NCBI GenBank assembly: GCA_964549495.1
Contig: CAZJWJ010000149.1
Span: 1-7,078 of the forward strand
Length of the DNA stretch: 7,078 nucleotides
Source: JACKBJ01 sp964549495
Lineage (GTDB): Bacteria > Chloroflexota > Anaerolineae > Epilineales > Epilineaceae
Direction: 5' to 3'
Part shown: positions 1 through 6,227 of the stretch, piece after piece
Numbering within the stretch: the first letter of the stretch is position 1
How the letters are laid out: every line of letters starts with the position of its first letter
The notes under the pieces: generated by a model
Told to the model about the DNA's origin: nothing
The model's input: the letters and a program-made list of their open reading frames with translations, nothing else
Database searches by the model: none
Made by a program: the position numbers and the translations under genes

Positions 1-22
1 CACGCGCCGGTAGACGCAAAGC

Positions 23-54
23 AGCGGCCCCTCACCTCCGGGTGGGGGGCCGCT
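23..54. terminator. Strong GC-rich hairpin, probable (bidirectional) terminator
   Basis: Bases 23-36 pair with 41-54 to form a 14-bp stem (one G.U wobble at 32/45) closed by the tetraloop TCCG. On the plus strand it is followed by a weakly T-rich stretch (GGCTATTTC), and on the minus strand by GCTTTGCG, so it could end transcription in either direction. It lies more than 200 bases past the hmgA stop, so it may serve a plus-strand gene that ends just outside the window. The stem is clear; the terminator role is inferred. Confidence 0.6.
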
Positions 55-264
55 GGCTATTTCAGCGCTCGCTCGATTGCTTGGCCGCTCTGCTTGACGA
101 GCCCGTACCAGCCTACTGCCGGACCTTCCTTGGACTTCGAGTCAGCCGGTCGTCGGTCCGAAGTCCAGCCGGGACCCGGCGCGGGCGATCCGTTGATCGC
201 CCGCGGGTATCACGCTCGGCACCATCGCGGCGCTCAACCTCCTCTACGAGCTGCGGGTACGCGA
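55..264. other. Non-coding stretch downstream of hmgA with two inverted repeats
   Basis: No convincing gene is seen here. Open frames on both strands are arginine- and serine-rich, lack ribosome binding sites and look like by-products of high GC. The stretch holds an inverted repeat, TGGACTTCG at 131-139 with CGAAGTCCA at 159-167, and a tighter hairpin at 180-205 annotated separately. Both lie where the hmgA transcript would end. Confidence 0.5.
180..205 (-). terminator. Perfect 11-bp hairpin downstream of hmgA, candidate terminator
   Basis: Bases 180-190 and 195-205 are perfectly complementary, with a 4-base loop (CGTT on the plus strand). The hairpin begins about 60 bases past the hmgA stop codon in the direction of hmgA transcription. 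No T-tract follows on the minus strand, so it is either a U-less terminator or an RNA 3'-end protecting structure. The structure is certain; the role is inferred. Confidence 0.4.
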
Positions 265-1482
265 TCAGCGCGCGGCGTCGGCCGGTGAGCCTCCATGCGC
301 GCCGCCATCGGTGGTCGATCCACCCGGCTCGCTCGGTAGCCAACTGTAGATGTAGTCGGGGTTCTCGAGCTCCAACGCAGCCTTGGTCACGTGCAGCGGG
401 CGGAAGGTGTCCATCATCACCGCCGTCTCGGCCGTGGCCGCCTTGCCGATGGAGGCCTCCGTCGTGCCCGGATGCGGCCCGTGCGGCAGGCCCGAGGGGT
501 GCAGCGTGACGTCGAACTGGCCGACGCCCTTGCGGCTCATGAAGTCGCCGTCCCAGTAGTAGAGCACCTCGTCGGAGTTGACGTTGGCGTGGTTGTAGGG
601 CGCCGGGATGGCGCGCGGATGATAGTCGAAGAGCCGCGGCACGAAGCTGCAGATCACGTAGCCATCGCCCTCGAAGGTCTGGTGCACCGGCGGCGGCTGG
701 TGGACGCGGCCGGTGATCGGCTCGAAGTCGCGGATGTTGAAGGCCCAGGGGTAGACGTAGCCGTCCCAGCCGACCACGTCGAAGGGATGATGGTCGTGCC
801 AGTGGGCGCTGACCTCGTCGCGCACCTTGACCCGCACCTCGAACTCGCCCATCTCGTCGTGGGTCTCCAGCTCGCTGGGCGTGCGGAAGTCGCGCTCGCA
901 GAAGGGCGAGTGCTCGAGATGCTGGCCGTAGCGGTTGCGGTAGCGCTCCGGTGTGGTGACCTGGCTGGTGCTCTCGAAGACCAGATGCCGATTGTTCGGC
1001 GTATCGAAGTCCATCTGCCAGGTGACGCTGTAGGGGATGATCAGGTAGTCGCCCGGACCGAAGTCGAGCCTACCGAAGACGCTGCGCAGAGTCCCCGTGC
1101 CCTCGGCGATGAAGATGCACTCGTAGCTCTGGGCGTTGCGGTAGAAGTAGTCCATCGACTCGGTCGGCCGGGCGATGGCCATGGTGATGTCCTGGTTGCC
1201 GATGATCACCGTCCGGCCGCCGACCGCATCGCCGCCGGCCGGCGTGTCGACCGTCGAGAACATGCGGTGCCGCACCGCACCGAAGTCGGCGTACTCGACC
1301 TTGGCATCGGCCAGCTTCTCGACCCGCAGGACGCGGGTGGGCTGATGGTGGTGGTAGAGGATGCTCTGGATGCCGGCAAAGCCGTGCACGCCCATCACCT
1401 CCTCGCGGAAGAGCCCGCCATCGGGCTTCTCGAACTGGGTATGGCGCTTGTGGGGCACCCGACCCAGGCGTTGATAGTACAT
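265..1482 (-). CDS. hmgA: Homogentisate 1,2-dioxygenase
   Basis: This 405-residue cytoplasmic Fe(II) dioxygenase opens the ring of homogentisate to give maleylacetoacetate, the third step of tyrosine breakdown after transamination and Hpd. The cupin-like C-terminal half carries the expected active-site pattern: His298 and Glu305 in the NHANVNSDE stretch, then His328 and His334 in LHPSGLPHGP. By comparison with the human enzyme, His334, His298 and the glutamate are the iron ligands and His328 is an active-site residue; Asp304 is a less likely alternative to Glu305. The protein is shorter than the roughly 440-residue human form, as seen in some bacterial members. The last 20 or so residues are a low-complexity Gly/Ser/Ala/Asp tail. 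The ATG is preceded by AGGAG at a 6-base spacing. It is the last gene of the minus-strand operon, 95 bases after hpd. Identification is firm from sequence. Confidence 0.95.
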   Translation of the reverse strand: MYYQRLGRVPHKRHTQFEKPDGGLFREEVMGVHGFAGIQSILYHHHQPTRVLRVEKLADAKVEYADFGAVRHRMFSTVDTPAGGDAVGGRTVIIGNQDITMAIARPTESMDYFYRNAQSYECIFIAEGTGTLRSVFGRLDFGPGDYLIIPYSVTWQMDFDTPNNRHLVFESTSQVTTPERYRNRYGQHLEHSPFCERDFRTPSELETHDEMGEFEVRVKVRDEVSAHWHDHHPFDVVGWDGYVYPWAFNIRDFEPITGRVHQPPPVHQTFEGDGYVICSFVPRLFDYHPRAIPAPYNHANVNSDEVLYYWDGDFMSRKGVGQFDVTLHPSGLPHGPHPGTTEASIGKAATAETAVMMDTFRPLHVTKAALELENPDYIYSWLPSEPGGSTTDGGAHGGSPADAAR

Positions 1483-1522
1483 CCTTGACTCCTGACCTTC
1501 GTCTCGACGCTGTCTGGGTTCG

Positions 1523-1558
1523 CGTCACCGCTCGTTGATCGACTTGCATACGGTGACG
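1523..1558. repeat. 8-bp inverted repeat in the hpd-hmgA gap
   Basis: CGTCACCG at 1523-1530 is matched by its exact reverse complement at 1551-1558, with 20 bases between. It lies in the 95-base gap between the hpd stop and the hmgA start. No T-tract follows in the direction of transcription, so a full terminator is unlikely. It could be an RNA-processing or attenuation hairpin that tunes hmgA against hpd, or an operator; this role is speculative. Confidence 0.35.
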
Positions 1559-1577
1559 TCTGGACTTCGTTCCGTGG

Positions 1578-2708
1578 CTAGAGGTTGCCGCGGCGCTCTT
1601 GCTCCAGCTCGATCGACTCGAAGAGGGCCTTGAAGTTGCCGACGCCGAAGCCGCGCGCGCCGTGGCGCTCGATGATCTCGATGAAGAGCGTCGGCCGGCT
1701 CTGCATCGGCTGGGTGAAGACCTGCAAGAGGTAGCCTTCGTCGTCGCGATCGACCAGGATGCCCAGCTCGCGGATGGCATCCATGTCCTCGTTGATCTTG
1801 CCCACCCGATCGGGAAGCATCTCGTAATAGGTGTCCGGCACGCGCAGGAAGCGCACGCCGCGCTCGCGCAGCGCGCCGACCGCGCCGAGGATGTCGCCGG
1901 TGGACAGGGCCAGGTGCTGCACGCCGGGCCCGTGATAGAAGTCCAGGTACTCCTCGATCTGGCTCTTGCGCTTGCCCTCGGCTGGCTCGTTGATCGGCAG
2001 CTTGATGCGTCCGGTGCCGTTCTGCATGACCTTGCTCATCAGGGCCGAGTATTCGGTCGAGATGGCTTTGTCGTCGAAGTGCAGCAGCTGGCGGAAGCCC
2101 ATCACCTGGTGGTACCAGTTGACCCAGTGGTTCATCTTGCCCAATTGGACGTTGCCGACCACGTGATCGATGTGGGCCAGGCCGATCGGCGGCACGCTGG
2201 TCGGTGCCGAATGTGCCTGGAAGCCGGGCAGGAAGGCGCCGGCGTAGTCGCCCCGGTCGATCAGCTTGTGCACCGTGTCGCCGTAGGTGGCGATGGAGCA
2301 CCAGCGCAACACGCCATGCTCGTCGCGCTCCTCGGTCGGTGGCTGCAGGCCCTGGGCGCCGCGCGAGGTGGTGGCCTGCCAGGCCTGCTCGACGTCGTCG
2401 ACCTGGAAGCTCAGATGCTTGACGCCGTCGCCGTGCAGCAGCTGGTGGGCGCCGATCTCGCTGTCGGGATGGTAGTTGGTGGTCAGCACCAAGCGGATCT
2501 TGCCCTGCTTCAAGACGTAGCTCTGGCTCTTGCGATTGCCCGTCTCCAGACCCGAATAGGCCACCGGCTCGAAGCCGAAGGCATGCTGCCAAAAATAGGC
2601 CGCCTGGTAGGCGTTGCCCACCCAGAGCTCGACGTGGTCGACGTCCTTGATGGTCAGGAAGTCGCCTTCTTCGGTGATCTCGCGCTGTACGTCTTCCTTG
2701 ATGGTCAT
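1578..2708 (-). CDS. hpd: 4-hydroxyphenylpyruvate dioxygenase
   Basis: This 376-residue cytoplasmic Fe(II) enzyme of the vicinal-oxygen-chelate fold converts 4-hydroxyphenylpyruvate plus O2 to homogentisate and CO2. Two VOC halves are visible: residues ~20-155 (starting KDVDHVELWVG) and ~175-350 (starting LAHIDHVVGNV). The 2-His-1-Glu iron site is intact: His182 in IDHVVGN, His265 in GVQHLAL and Glu344 in LFIEIIER. The C-terminus has the family signature GFGVGNFKALFESIELEQ, the helix that closes the active site. Length fits bacterial members. The ATG has AGGGAG about 10 bases upstream. The gene lies 48 bases after the aminotransferase and 95 bases before hmgA on the same strand, so substrate supply, this step and the next step appear co-transcribed. 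Nothing suggests damage or transfer. Confidence 0.96.
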   Translation of the reverse strand: MTIKEDVQREITEEGDFLTIKDVDHVELWVGNAYQAAYFWQHAFGFEPVAYSGLETGNRKSQSYVLKQGKIRLVLTTNYHPDSEIGAHQLLHGDGVKHLSFQVDDVEQAWQATTSRGAQGLQPPTEERDEHGVLRWCSIATYGDTVHKLIDRGDYAGAFLPGFQAHSAPTSVPPIGLAHIDHVVGNVQLGKMNHWVNWYHQVMGFRQLLHFDDKAISTEYSALMSKVMQNGTGRIKLPINEPAEGKRKSQIEEYLDFYHGPGVQHLALSTGDILGAVGALRERGVRFLRVPDTYYEMLPDRVGKINEDMDAIRELGILVDRDDEGYLLQVFTQPMQSRPTLFIEIIERHGARGFGVGNFKALFESIELEQERRGNL

Positions 2709-2756
2709 GTCTCTTGAACTCCCTGTGCTCGGAGATGCGAAATGCGGATCTATCGG

Positions 2757-3986
2757 TCAGGATTGGCCGGAAAGCCGGGCGCGCAGCGCCCGCCCCAGGA
2801 TCTCGATCCCGGCCTCGATGCGATCGGCCGGGGCATTGGAAAAGTTCAGGCGCATGTTGCCGGGCCGGCCGCCGGATGCGAAGGCCGCGCCCGGGATGTA
2901 GGCCACGCCGGCCTCGACCATCTCCGGCAAGAGAGCCAGCGTGTCCAGCCCATCGGGCAGCTCGACCCAGATGAACATGCCGCCCTCCGGCCGGCTCCAA
3001 CGGCTGCCGGCCGGAAAGTGCTCTTCCAAGGCGGCCAGCATCCGATCGCGGCGCAGCCGGTAGGTCTCGCGCACCCGATCCAGATGCGCGTCCAAGGCGC
3101 CGGAGGCCAGGAACCGGGCCAGCGCGCGCTGCACGAAGGCGCTGGTCTCGAGGTCGACGCTCTCCTTGATCACGCGCTGCTGTTCGAAGAGCGCCGGCGG
3201 CGCGATCATCCAGCCGGCGCGCAGCGCCGGCGCGACCAGCTTGGAGAAGGAGCCCAGGTAGATGGTCCGCTCGGGCGCCCGCGTCAGGATGGGGGCAGCG
3301 GGCCGGCCTTCGAAGCGCAGCAGCCCATAGGGATCGTCCTCGACGATAGCGGTGTTGGCCGCGCGGGCCAGTTCGACCAGCCGGTCGCGGGTCGGATCGT
3401 CCAGGCTGCGGCCCAGGGGATTGTGAAAGGCCGGCACCACCACCATCGCGCGCGGTATCGGCTCGGCCTCGAGGGCCTTGGCGACCGCTTCCAGATCCAG
3501 GCCCTCGTCGACGTCGCTGGGCAACTCGCGCAGCTCGCGATCCGGCCCGCCGAAGGCCTGGCGCACGCCGGGGAAGATGAACTGGTCGACCAGGGCGGCG
3601 CTGCCGGCGTCCATCAGCAGGCGGCCCGCGATGTGCAGGCCCTGCTGGCAGCCGCTGGTGATGAAGACCTGCTCCGGCTCGACCGGCGCTCCGCGCCGGG
3701 CCATCAAGTCGGCGATGGCGGCTTGGAGCGGCGCGTAGGGCGGGCCGTACTGCAGGGCCAGCGGGCCGTCCTCGGCCAGGCTGCGCGCGCAGGCCTCGCC
3801 CCAGGCATCGACCGGCAAGAGCTCGGGGGCCGGCAGGCCGCCGGCAAAGGAGATGATGCCCGGCCGGGCCGTCACGCCGATCAGCTGCCGCATCATCGAG
3901 CGCTTCAGGGTCCGCGCCTCCCGGCTGAGCGCGAAGGGGAGGGCCGACGGCTCCGTGTCGCGGATGGCGGGAGGGGTAGCGCTCAT
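2757..3986 (-). CDS. PLP-dependent aminotransferase, probably for tyrosine/aromatic amino acids
   Basis: This 409-residue fold-type I aminotransferase is of the class I/II group that includes 2-aminoadipate/kynurenine aminotransferases and the catalytic half of MocR regulators, but has no DNA-binding N-terminus. Visible landmarks are YGPPYAPLQAAIADL (~80-94), ITSGCQQGL (~109-117), the cofactor-binding HNPLG (Asn189), EDDPYG (Asp217, Tyr220), the PLP lysine in GSFSKL (Lys249), Arg256, and NMRLNFS with Arg379, the usual carboxylate-binding arginine. Being first in an operon with hpd and hmgA, it most likely makes 4-hydroxyphenylpyruvate from tyrosine; this specificity is inferred from context, and 2-aminoadipate or broad aromatic activity is possible. 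I chose ATG at 3986 over an in-frame TTG at 4025 because the TTG overlaps the proposed -10 box. The ribosome binding site is weak. Confidence 0.88.
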   Translation of the reverse strand: MSATPPAIRDTEPSALPFALSREARTLKRSMMRQLIGVTARPGIISFAGGLPAPELLPVDAWGEACARSLAEDGPLALQYGPPYAPLQAAIADLMARRGAPVEPEQVFITSGCQQGLHIAGRLLMDAGSAALVDQFIFPGVRQAFGGPDRELRELPSDVDEGLDLEAVAKALEAEPIPRAMVVVPAFHNPLGRSLDDPTRDRLVELARAANTAIVEDDPYGLLRFEGRPAAPILTRAPERTIYLGSFSKLVAPALRAGWMIAPPALFEQQRVIKESVDLETSAFVQRALARFLASGALDAHLDRVRETYRLRRDRMLAALEEHFPAGSRWSRPEGGMFIWVELPDGLDTLALLPEMVEAGVAYIPGAAFASGGRPGNMRLNFSNAPADRIEAGIEILGRALRARLSGQS

Positions 3987-4024
3987 GCCTAGAAAGGTAC
4001 CACCAGCGCAGGAGCGGGGCAACA

Positions 4025-4030
4025 ATCATA
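4025..4030 (-). promoter_or_regulatory. -10 box of the tyrosine-catabolism operon
   Basis: Read on the minus strand these bases are TATGAT, five of six matches to the consensus TATAAT, about 39 bases before the aminotransferase ATG. No good TTGACA-like -35 element is present at the 16-18 base spacing (the closest is GGAGCA), so the promoter may be weak or activator-dependent. The palindrome at 4032-4045 fills the spacer. This is a prediction by eye. Confidence 0.45.
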
Positions 4031-4031
4031 A

Positions 4032-4045
4032 CGAACGATCGTTCG
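4032..4045. promoter_or_regulatory. Perfect 14-bp palindrome, candidate TetR-family operator
   Basis: CGAACGATCGTTCG reads the same on both strands. One further flanking A/T pair, 4030 with 4047, extends the dyad across a single mismatch. Palindromes of this composition are frequently operators of TetR-family repressors. It sits between the expected -35 and -10 positions of the minus-strand operon, where bound repressor would block RNA polymerase. No regulator gene is inside the window, so the cognate protein is unknown. The palindrome is seen directly; the operator role is inferred. Confidence 0.55.
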
Positions 4046-4138
4046 GTGCTCCGCTCCGACCATGCGATCCGCTCTCCTCGACACGGAGTCGCGATGCGAT
4101 CGCCGGGCGAGTGCACGCTCCCAGCCGCCCGAATTGCC

Positions 4139-4144
4139 TAGACT
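4139..4144 (+). promoter_or_regulatory. TAGACT -10-like box upstream of the 44-residue membrane protein
   Basis: TAGACT followed by GG lies 48 bases before the GTG start at 4187, with the ribosome binding site between. The same kind of box (TAGGAT followed by GG) occurs before the flavin-reductase-like gene at 5210. No clear -35 element is visible at the usual distance, so this is tentative. Confidence 0.35.
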
Positions 4145-4186
4145 GGTAGGGATCGTGGAGCCCTACCCATCCCCAGGAGCGAGAAC

Positions 4187-4321
4187 GTGTCCCCGACCTC
4201 GCCGGACGCTCGATCGACCATCGCATGGATCCTCCTCATCCTGCTCGGGTTGGTCGGGCTGGCCCTTCTGCTTCAGCCTTGGCTCGGCCAGATCGGGTGG
4301 GTGCCCCCGAGCCTCGGTTGA
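4187..4321 (+). CDS. Small single-span membrane protein (44 aa), unknown function
   Basis: A GTG-started frame of 44 codons ending in TGA, with a strong ribosome binding site (AGGAG at 4175-4179, 7-base spacing). The protein has a short polar N-terminus (SPTSPDARST), one hydrophobic segment at about residues 12-29 rich in Ile, Leu, Gly, Val and Ala (AWILLILLGLVGLALLL), then a short tail with QPWLGQIGW ending in SLG. The N-terminus has few charges (Asp7, Arg9), so orientation is unclear. There is no lipobox cysteine or obvious signal-peptidase site, so I read it as an anchored mini-protein. It is transcribed away from the tyrosine operon and lies 151 bases before the META-lipoprotein gene. I do not recognise a family. 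Support is the good ribosome binding site, a TAGACT box upstream and a coherent membrane segment; a chance ORF cannot be excluded. Confidence 0.6.
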   Translation: MSPTSPDARSTIAWILLILLGLVGLALLLQPWLGQIGWVPPSLG

Positions 4322-4349
4322 TGCGCGCGCCGCGCCCGGCCCATCGCGC

Positions 4350-4378
4350 TTGGCGCCGCCTCCGCCGCATGCGACAAT
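4350..4378 (+). promoter_or_regulatory. Candidate sigma-70-type promoter for the META lipoprotein gene
   Basis: TTGGCG (4350-4355) and GACAAT (4373-4378) are separated by exactly 17 bases, each with four of six consensus matches. It would give a leader of roughly 85-90 bases before the ATG at 4473. Predicted by eye. Confidence 0.4.
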
Positions 4379-4472
4379 GACGGGTGCCGCGGGGCGCCCG
4401 GGGTCCGACCGGGATCATCGTCGCCCCCGCGCGTCCCGATCCGCCATCCGCCGGACAGACCGAGGGCTTTGT

Positions 4473-5126
4473 ATGTCACACCGCCAGGAAGCCGCACCGG
4501 AGCCCGCGTCGAGCGGCCGGCCGCGGCCGGCCGACCAGTCGAGCACGCGCACCAGGCGCTGGAACCTAGGCCGCGCCTGCAAACGCCCAGGATCGACCAT
4601 CTGCGCCGGCATCGTCTTGCTCCTCCTGTCGAGCTGCCAGGCCGCCTCCGAGCCGGGCGGCGCGGAAGGTCCCGCCCTGACCGAGCCGGCGGCCCAAGAC
4701 GTTCGGGCCACCGAGGCCGCCTTGCCGACCGCCGATCCGACCCGCTCCTCCGGCCCGCCGCCCCCCGGCGACGCCCCCGCGGTCGACGCAGAGCTGGAAG
4801 GTCCGATCTGGCTGCTGACCGGAATGGGGGCGGAGGGCATCGCGCCGCTGCCTGGCAGCCAGCCGAGCCTGCAGCTTCAGGCCGGTGGCGTCGGTGGGAA
4901 CGCTGGCTGCAACACCTTTGCCGGCAGCTACCGATTGGAGCGCGGCGGCCTGGTCTTCGAGGGTCTGGCGATGACCGAGATGATGTGCACCGCGCCATCG
5001 GGGATCATGGAGCAGGAATCGCGCTATCTCTCCGCGCTCCAGGCCACCCGGAGCTACGAGCATGTCGAAGGCCGGCTGACCCTTCTCGATGCCCAAGGCC
5101 TACCCCTGGCGCGCTTCGAGCGCTAG
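4473..5126 (+). CDS. META-domain lipoprotein (HslJ-like domain)
   Basis: The 217-residue protein has a polar, basic N-terminal stretch (1-42), a hydrophobic segment with a lipobox ending LSSC (Cys55 would be lipidated), a Pro/Ala/Glu-rich linker (~56-105) and a C-terminal META domain (~109-217). The META pattern is clear: WLL near 113, GGNAGCNTFAGSY (141-153), GLVFEGLAMTEMMC (159-172), QESRYLSAL (181-189) and LTLLDAQGLPLARF at the end. META domains occur in the E. coli heat-shock protein HslJ and many secreted or lipid-anchored proteins; their biochemical role is poorly defined. The ATG has GAGGG at a 6-base spacing, and no other start codon occurs between it and the membrane segment, so the unusually long n-region seems genuine. 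TRRWNL at 27-32 slightly resembles a Tat motif but lies far from the hydrophobic core. Probable location is the outer face of the cell membrane. Confidence 0.88.
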   Translation: MSHRQEAAPEPASSGRPRPADQSSTRTRRWNLGRACKRPGSTICAGIVLLLLSSCQAASEPGGAEGPALTEPAAQDVRATEAALPTADPTRSSGPPPPGDAPAVDAELEGPIWLLTGMGAEGIAPLPGSQPSLQLQAGGVGGNAGCNTFAGSYRLERGGLVFEGLAMTEMMCTAPSGIMEQESRYLSALQATRSYEHVEGRLTLLDAQGLPLARFER

Positions 5127-5146
5127 ACGCCAACCGAATGATCCGC

Positions 5147-5176
5147 TTGCCGATCGTCCTCCAGCAGGGCTAGGAT
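5147..5176 (+). promoter_or_regulatory. Candidate promoter for the flavin-reductase-like gene
   Basis: TTGCCG (5147-5152), an 18-base spacer and TAGGAT (5171-5176) followed by GG lie just after the META gene stop, in the 83-base gap before the ATG at 5210. The likely start of transcription leaves a leader of about 25-30 bases holding the AGGAG ribosome binding site at 5195-5199. Predicted by eye. Confidence 0.45.
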
Positions 5177-5209
5177 GGACCGACGCACGGCGGAAGGAGA
5201 GGCTCGGTC

Positions 5210-5827
5210 ATGACAGTCCAGGAAGAGAAGCCGAGGGCCCAGCGGCGGGTGCGCCTGGACGTGGAGGCGCCCATCTGGGATCGATGCTTCACCGTGGCGC
5301 CCTTGGTGATCGTGGGCACCCGCGAGCCGGACGGGGACTACGACCTGGCCCCGAAGCACATGGTCATGCCCCTCGGATGGCAGAACTACGTCGGCTTCGT
5401 GTGCACGCCGCGTCACGCCACCCACGCCAACGCCCGGCGCGAAGGGGGCTTTACGATGACCTGGCTGCGACCCGGGCAGGAGCTCCTGGCCAGCCTGGCC
5501 GCTGCGCCCCGCTCGGACGGGGACAAGCCCAACCTGGCGGCCTTGGAGACCTTCGAGGCCGAGGGCATGGACGGACGCTTCGTCGAAGGCGGCTATCTCT
5601 TTCTGGAATGCGAGCTGGAACGGATCGTCGAGGGCTTTGGCGAGAACAGCCTGATCGTCGGCCGGATCCGCGCGGCGCAGGTGGACGCGGCCGCCCAGCG
5701 CATGGTCGACCGCGACGACGCTGACCTCCTGGTCGAGTCGCCGCTCCTGGCCTACCTCCAACCCGGCCGTTTCGCACACATCGGGTCCAGCGATGCCTTC
5801 CCCTTTCCGCTGGACTTCTGTCGCTAG
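5210..5827 (+). CDS. Flavin reductase-like FMN-binding split-barrel protein
   Basis: This 205-residue protein resembles the flavin reductase-like domain family (split beta-barrel, FMN-binding). The core is residues ~25-155, with FTVAPLVIVGTRE, the stretch DLAPKHMVMPLGWQNYVGFVC (45-65) where the family binds flavin, THANARREGGFTMTWL (71-86), and LIVGRIRAAQVD (148-159). The C-terminus (LLAYLQPGRFAHIG) also matches the usual ending of the family. Members reduce flavin for partner monooxygenases or act as small oxidoreductases; the partner and substrate cannot be told here. There is no signal peptide, so it is cytoplasmic. ATG is chosen with AGGAG about 10 bases upstream and a promoter-like site further upstream. 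The next frame starts 22 bases after its stop, so the two may be co-transcribed. No link to tyrosine breakdown is visible. Confidence 0.8.
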   Translation: MTVQEEKPRAQRRVRLDVEAPIWDRCFTVAPLVIVGTREPDGDYDLAPKHMVMPLGWQNYVGFVCTPRHATHANARREGGFTMTWLRPGQELLASLAAAPRSDGDKPNLAALETFEAEGMDGRFVEGGYLFLECELERIVEGFGENSLIVGRIRAAQVDAAAQRMVDRDDADLLVESPLLAYLQPGRFAHIGSSDAFPFPLDFCR

Positions 5828-5849
5828 CGTGGGAGAGGGGGATTCGGCG

Positions 5850-6227
5850 ATGTTTGGCGAGCCCGCGGGTGAGCTCGGTCCGGGCGCCGGGCCGGTCGGC
5901 GAGGCCGGCCCGGAGATCCTGGACTGGCTGCGCGCGCATGTCGACGACTACGTCGACCTGCTGCGCGCGTTGGCCAGCCTGGAGTCGCCCTCCAGCGATC
6001 CGGATGCGCAGCGGCCGGTCTTCGAGCTCTTGCGCGGCCGGCTCGAAGACCTCGGCTTCGCGGTGCAGCACGTGGCCGGCCAGCGCAGCGGAGGCCACCT
6101 CGAAGCCCGATCGCCGACGTCGGATCCGGATACGCCCGTCCAGATGATCCTCGGCCATTGCGATACCGTCTGGCCCAAGGGGATCCTGCGCAGCATGCCG
6201 CTGCGCCGCGAGGGCGATCTGGTCTTC
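5850..6227 (+). pseudogene. Truncated M20 metallopeptidase, N-terminal part only
   Basis: From the ATG at 5850 (GGGAGAGGGG about 9 bases upstream), residues 1-125 match the start of M20-family peptidases of the glutamate carboxypeptidase/acetylornithine deacetylase type: helical LDWLRAHVDDYVDLLRALASLESPS, then VFELLRGRLEDLGF, and the first metal motif GHCDTVWPKG with His103 and Asp105. In intact relatives the next stretch after a motif like REGDLV carries the bridging Asp (typically GPGVYDMKGG), then the catalytic Glu-Glu and remaining ligands over another ~250 residues. All of that is absent: after GDLV the sequence switches to an unrelated P-domain. The part shown cannot form the dinuclear site and should be inactive. 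Recognition of the family is good; whether the truncation is biological or an assembly error is open. Confidence 0.75.

Noticed and set aside
197..349. Plus-strand frame reading ITLGTIAALNLLYELRVRD
   Set aside because: It looks protein-like for about 25 residues, but follows a stop at 194-196, has no start codon with a ribosome binding site and runs into the hmgA end on the other strand. A decayed gene fragment is possible but not supported.
391..1488. Long open frame on the plus strand across hmgA
   Set aside because: It is antisense to a clearly recognised homogentisate dioxygenase and has the Val/Ala/Leu/Asp/His-rich composition produced by reading high-GC codons backwards.
1599..2717. 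Long plus-strand open frame across hpd
   Set aside because: Antisense shadow of hpd; no ribosome binding site or recognisable domain.
2742..3992. Long plus-strand open frame across the aminotransferase
   Set aside because: Antisense shadow; composition is low in hydrophobic core patterns and rich in Arg/Gly/Gln/His.
3987..4025. Longer aminotransferase starting at TTG 4025
   Set aside because: The TTG overlaps the proposed -10 box and would precede the transcript start; the ATG at 3986 also gives a normal N-terminus.
1525..4116. 863-codon minus-strand frame spanning hpd and the aminotransferase
   Set aside because: It overlaps two well-identified genes in another frame, and its protein is Arg/Ala/Gly/Pro-rich with no domain.
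5793..5849. Earlier ATG for the M20-type frame
   Set aside because: It lies inside the end of the flavin-reductase-like gene and lacks a ribosome binding site, whereas 5850 has a purine-rich one and begins just before M20 homology.
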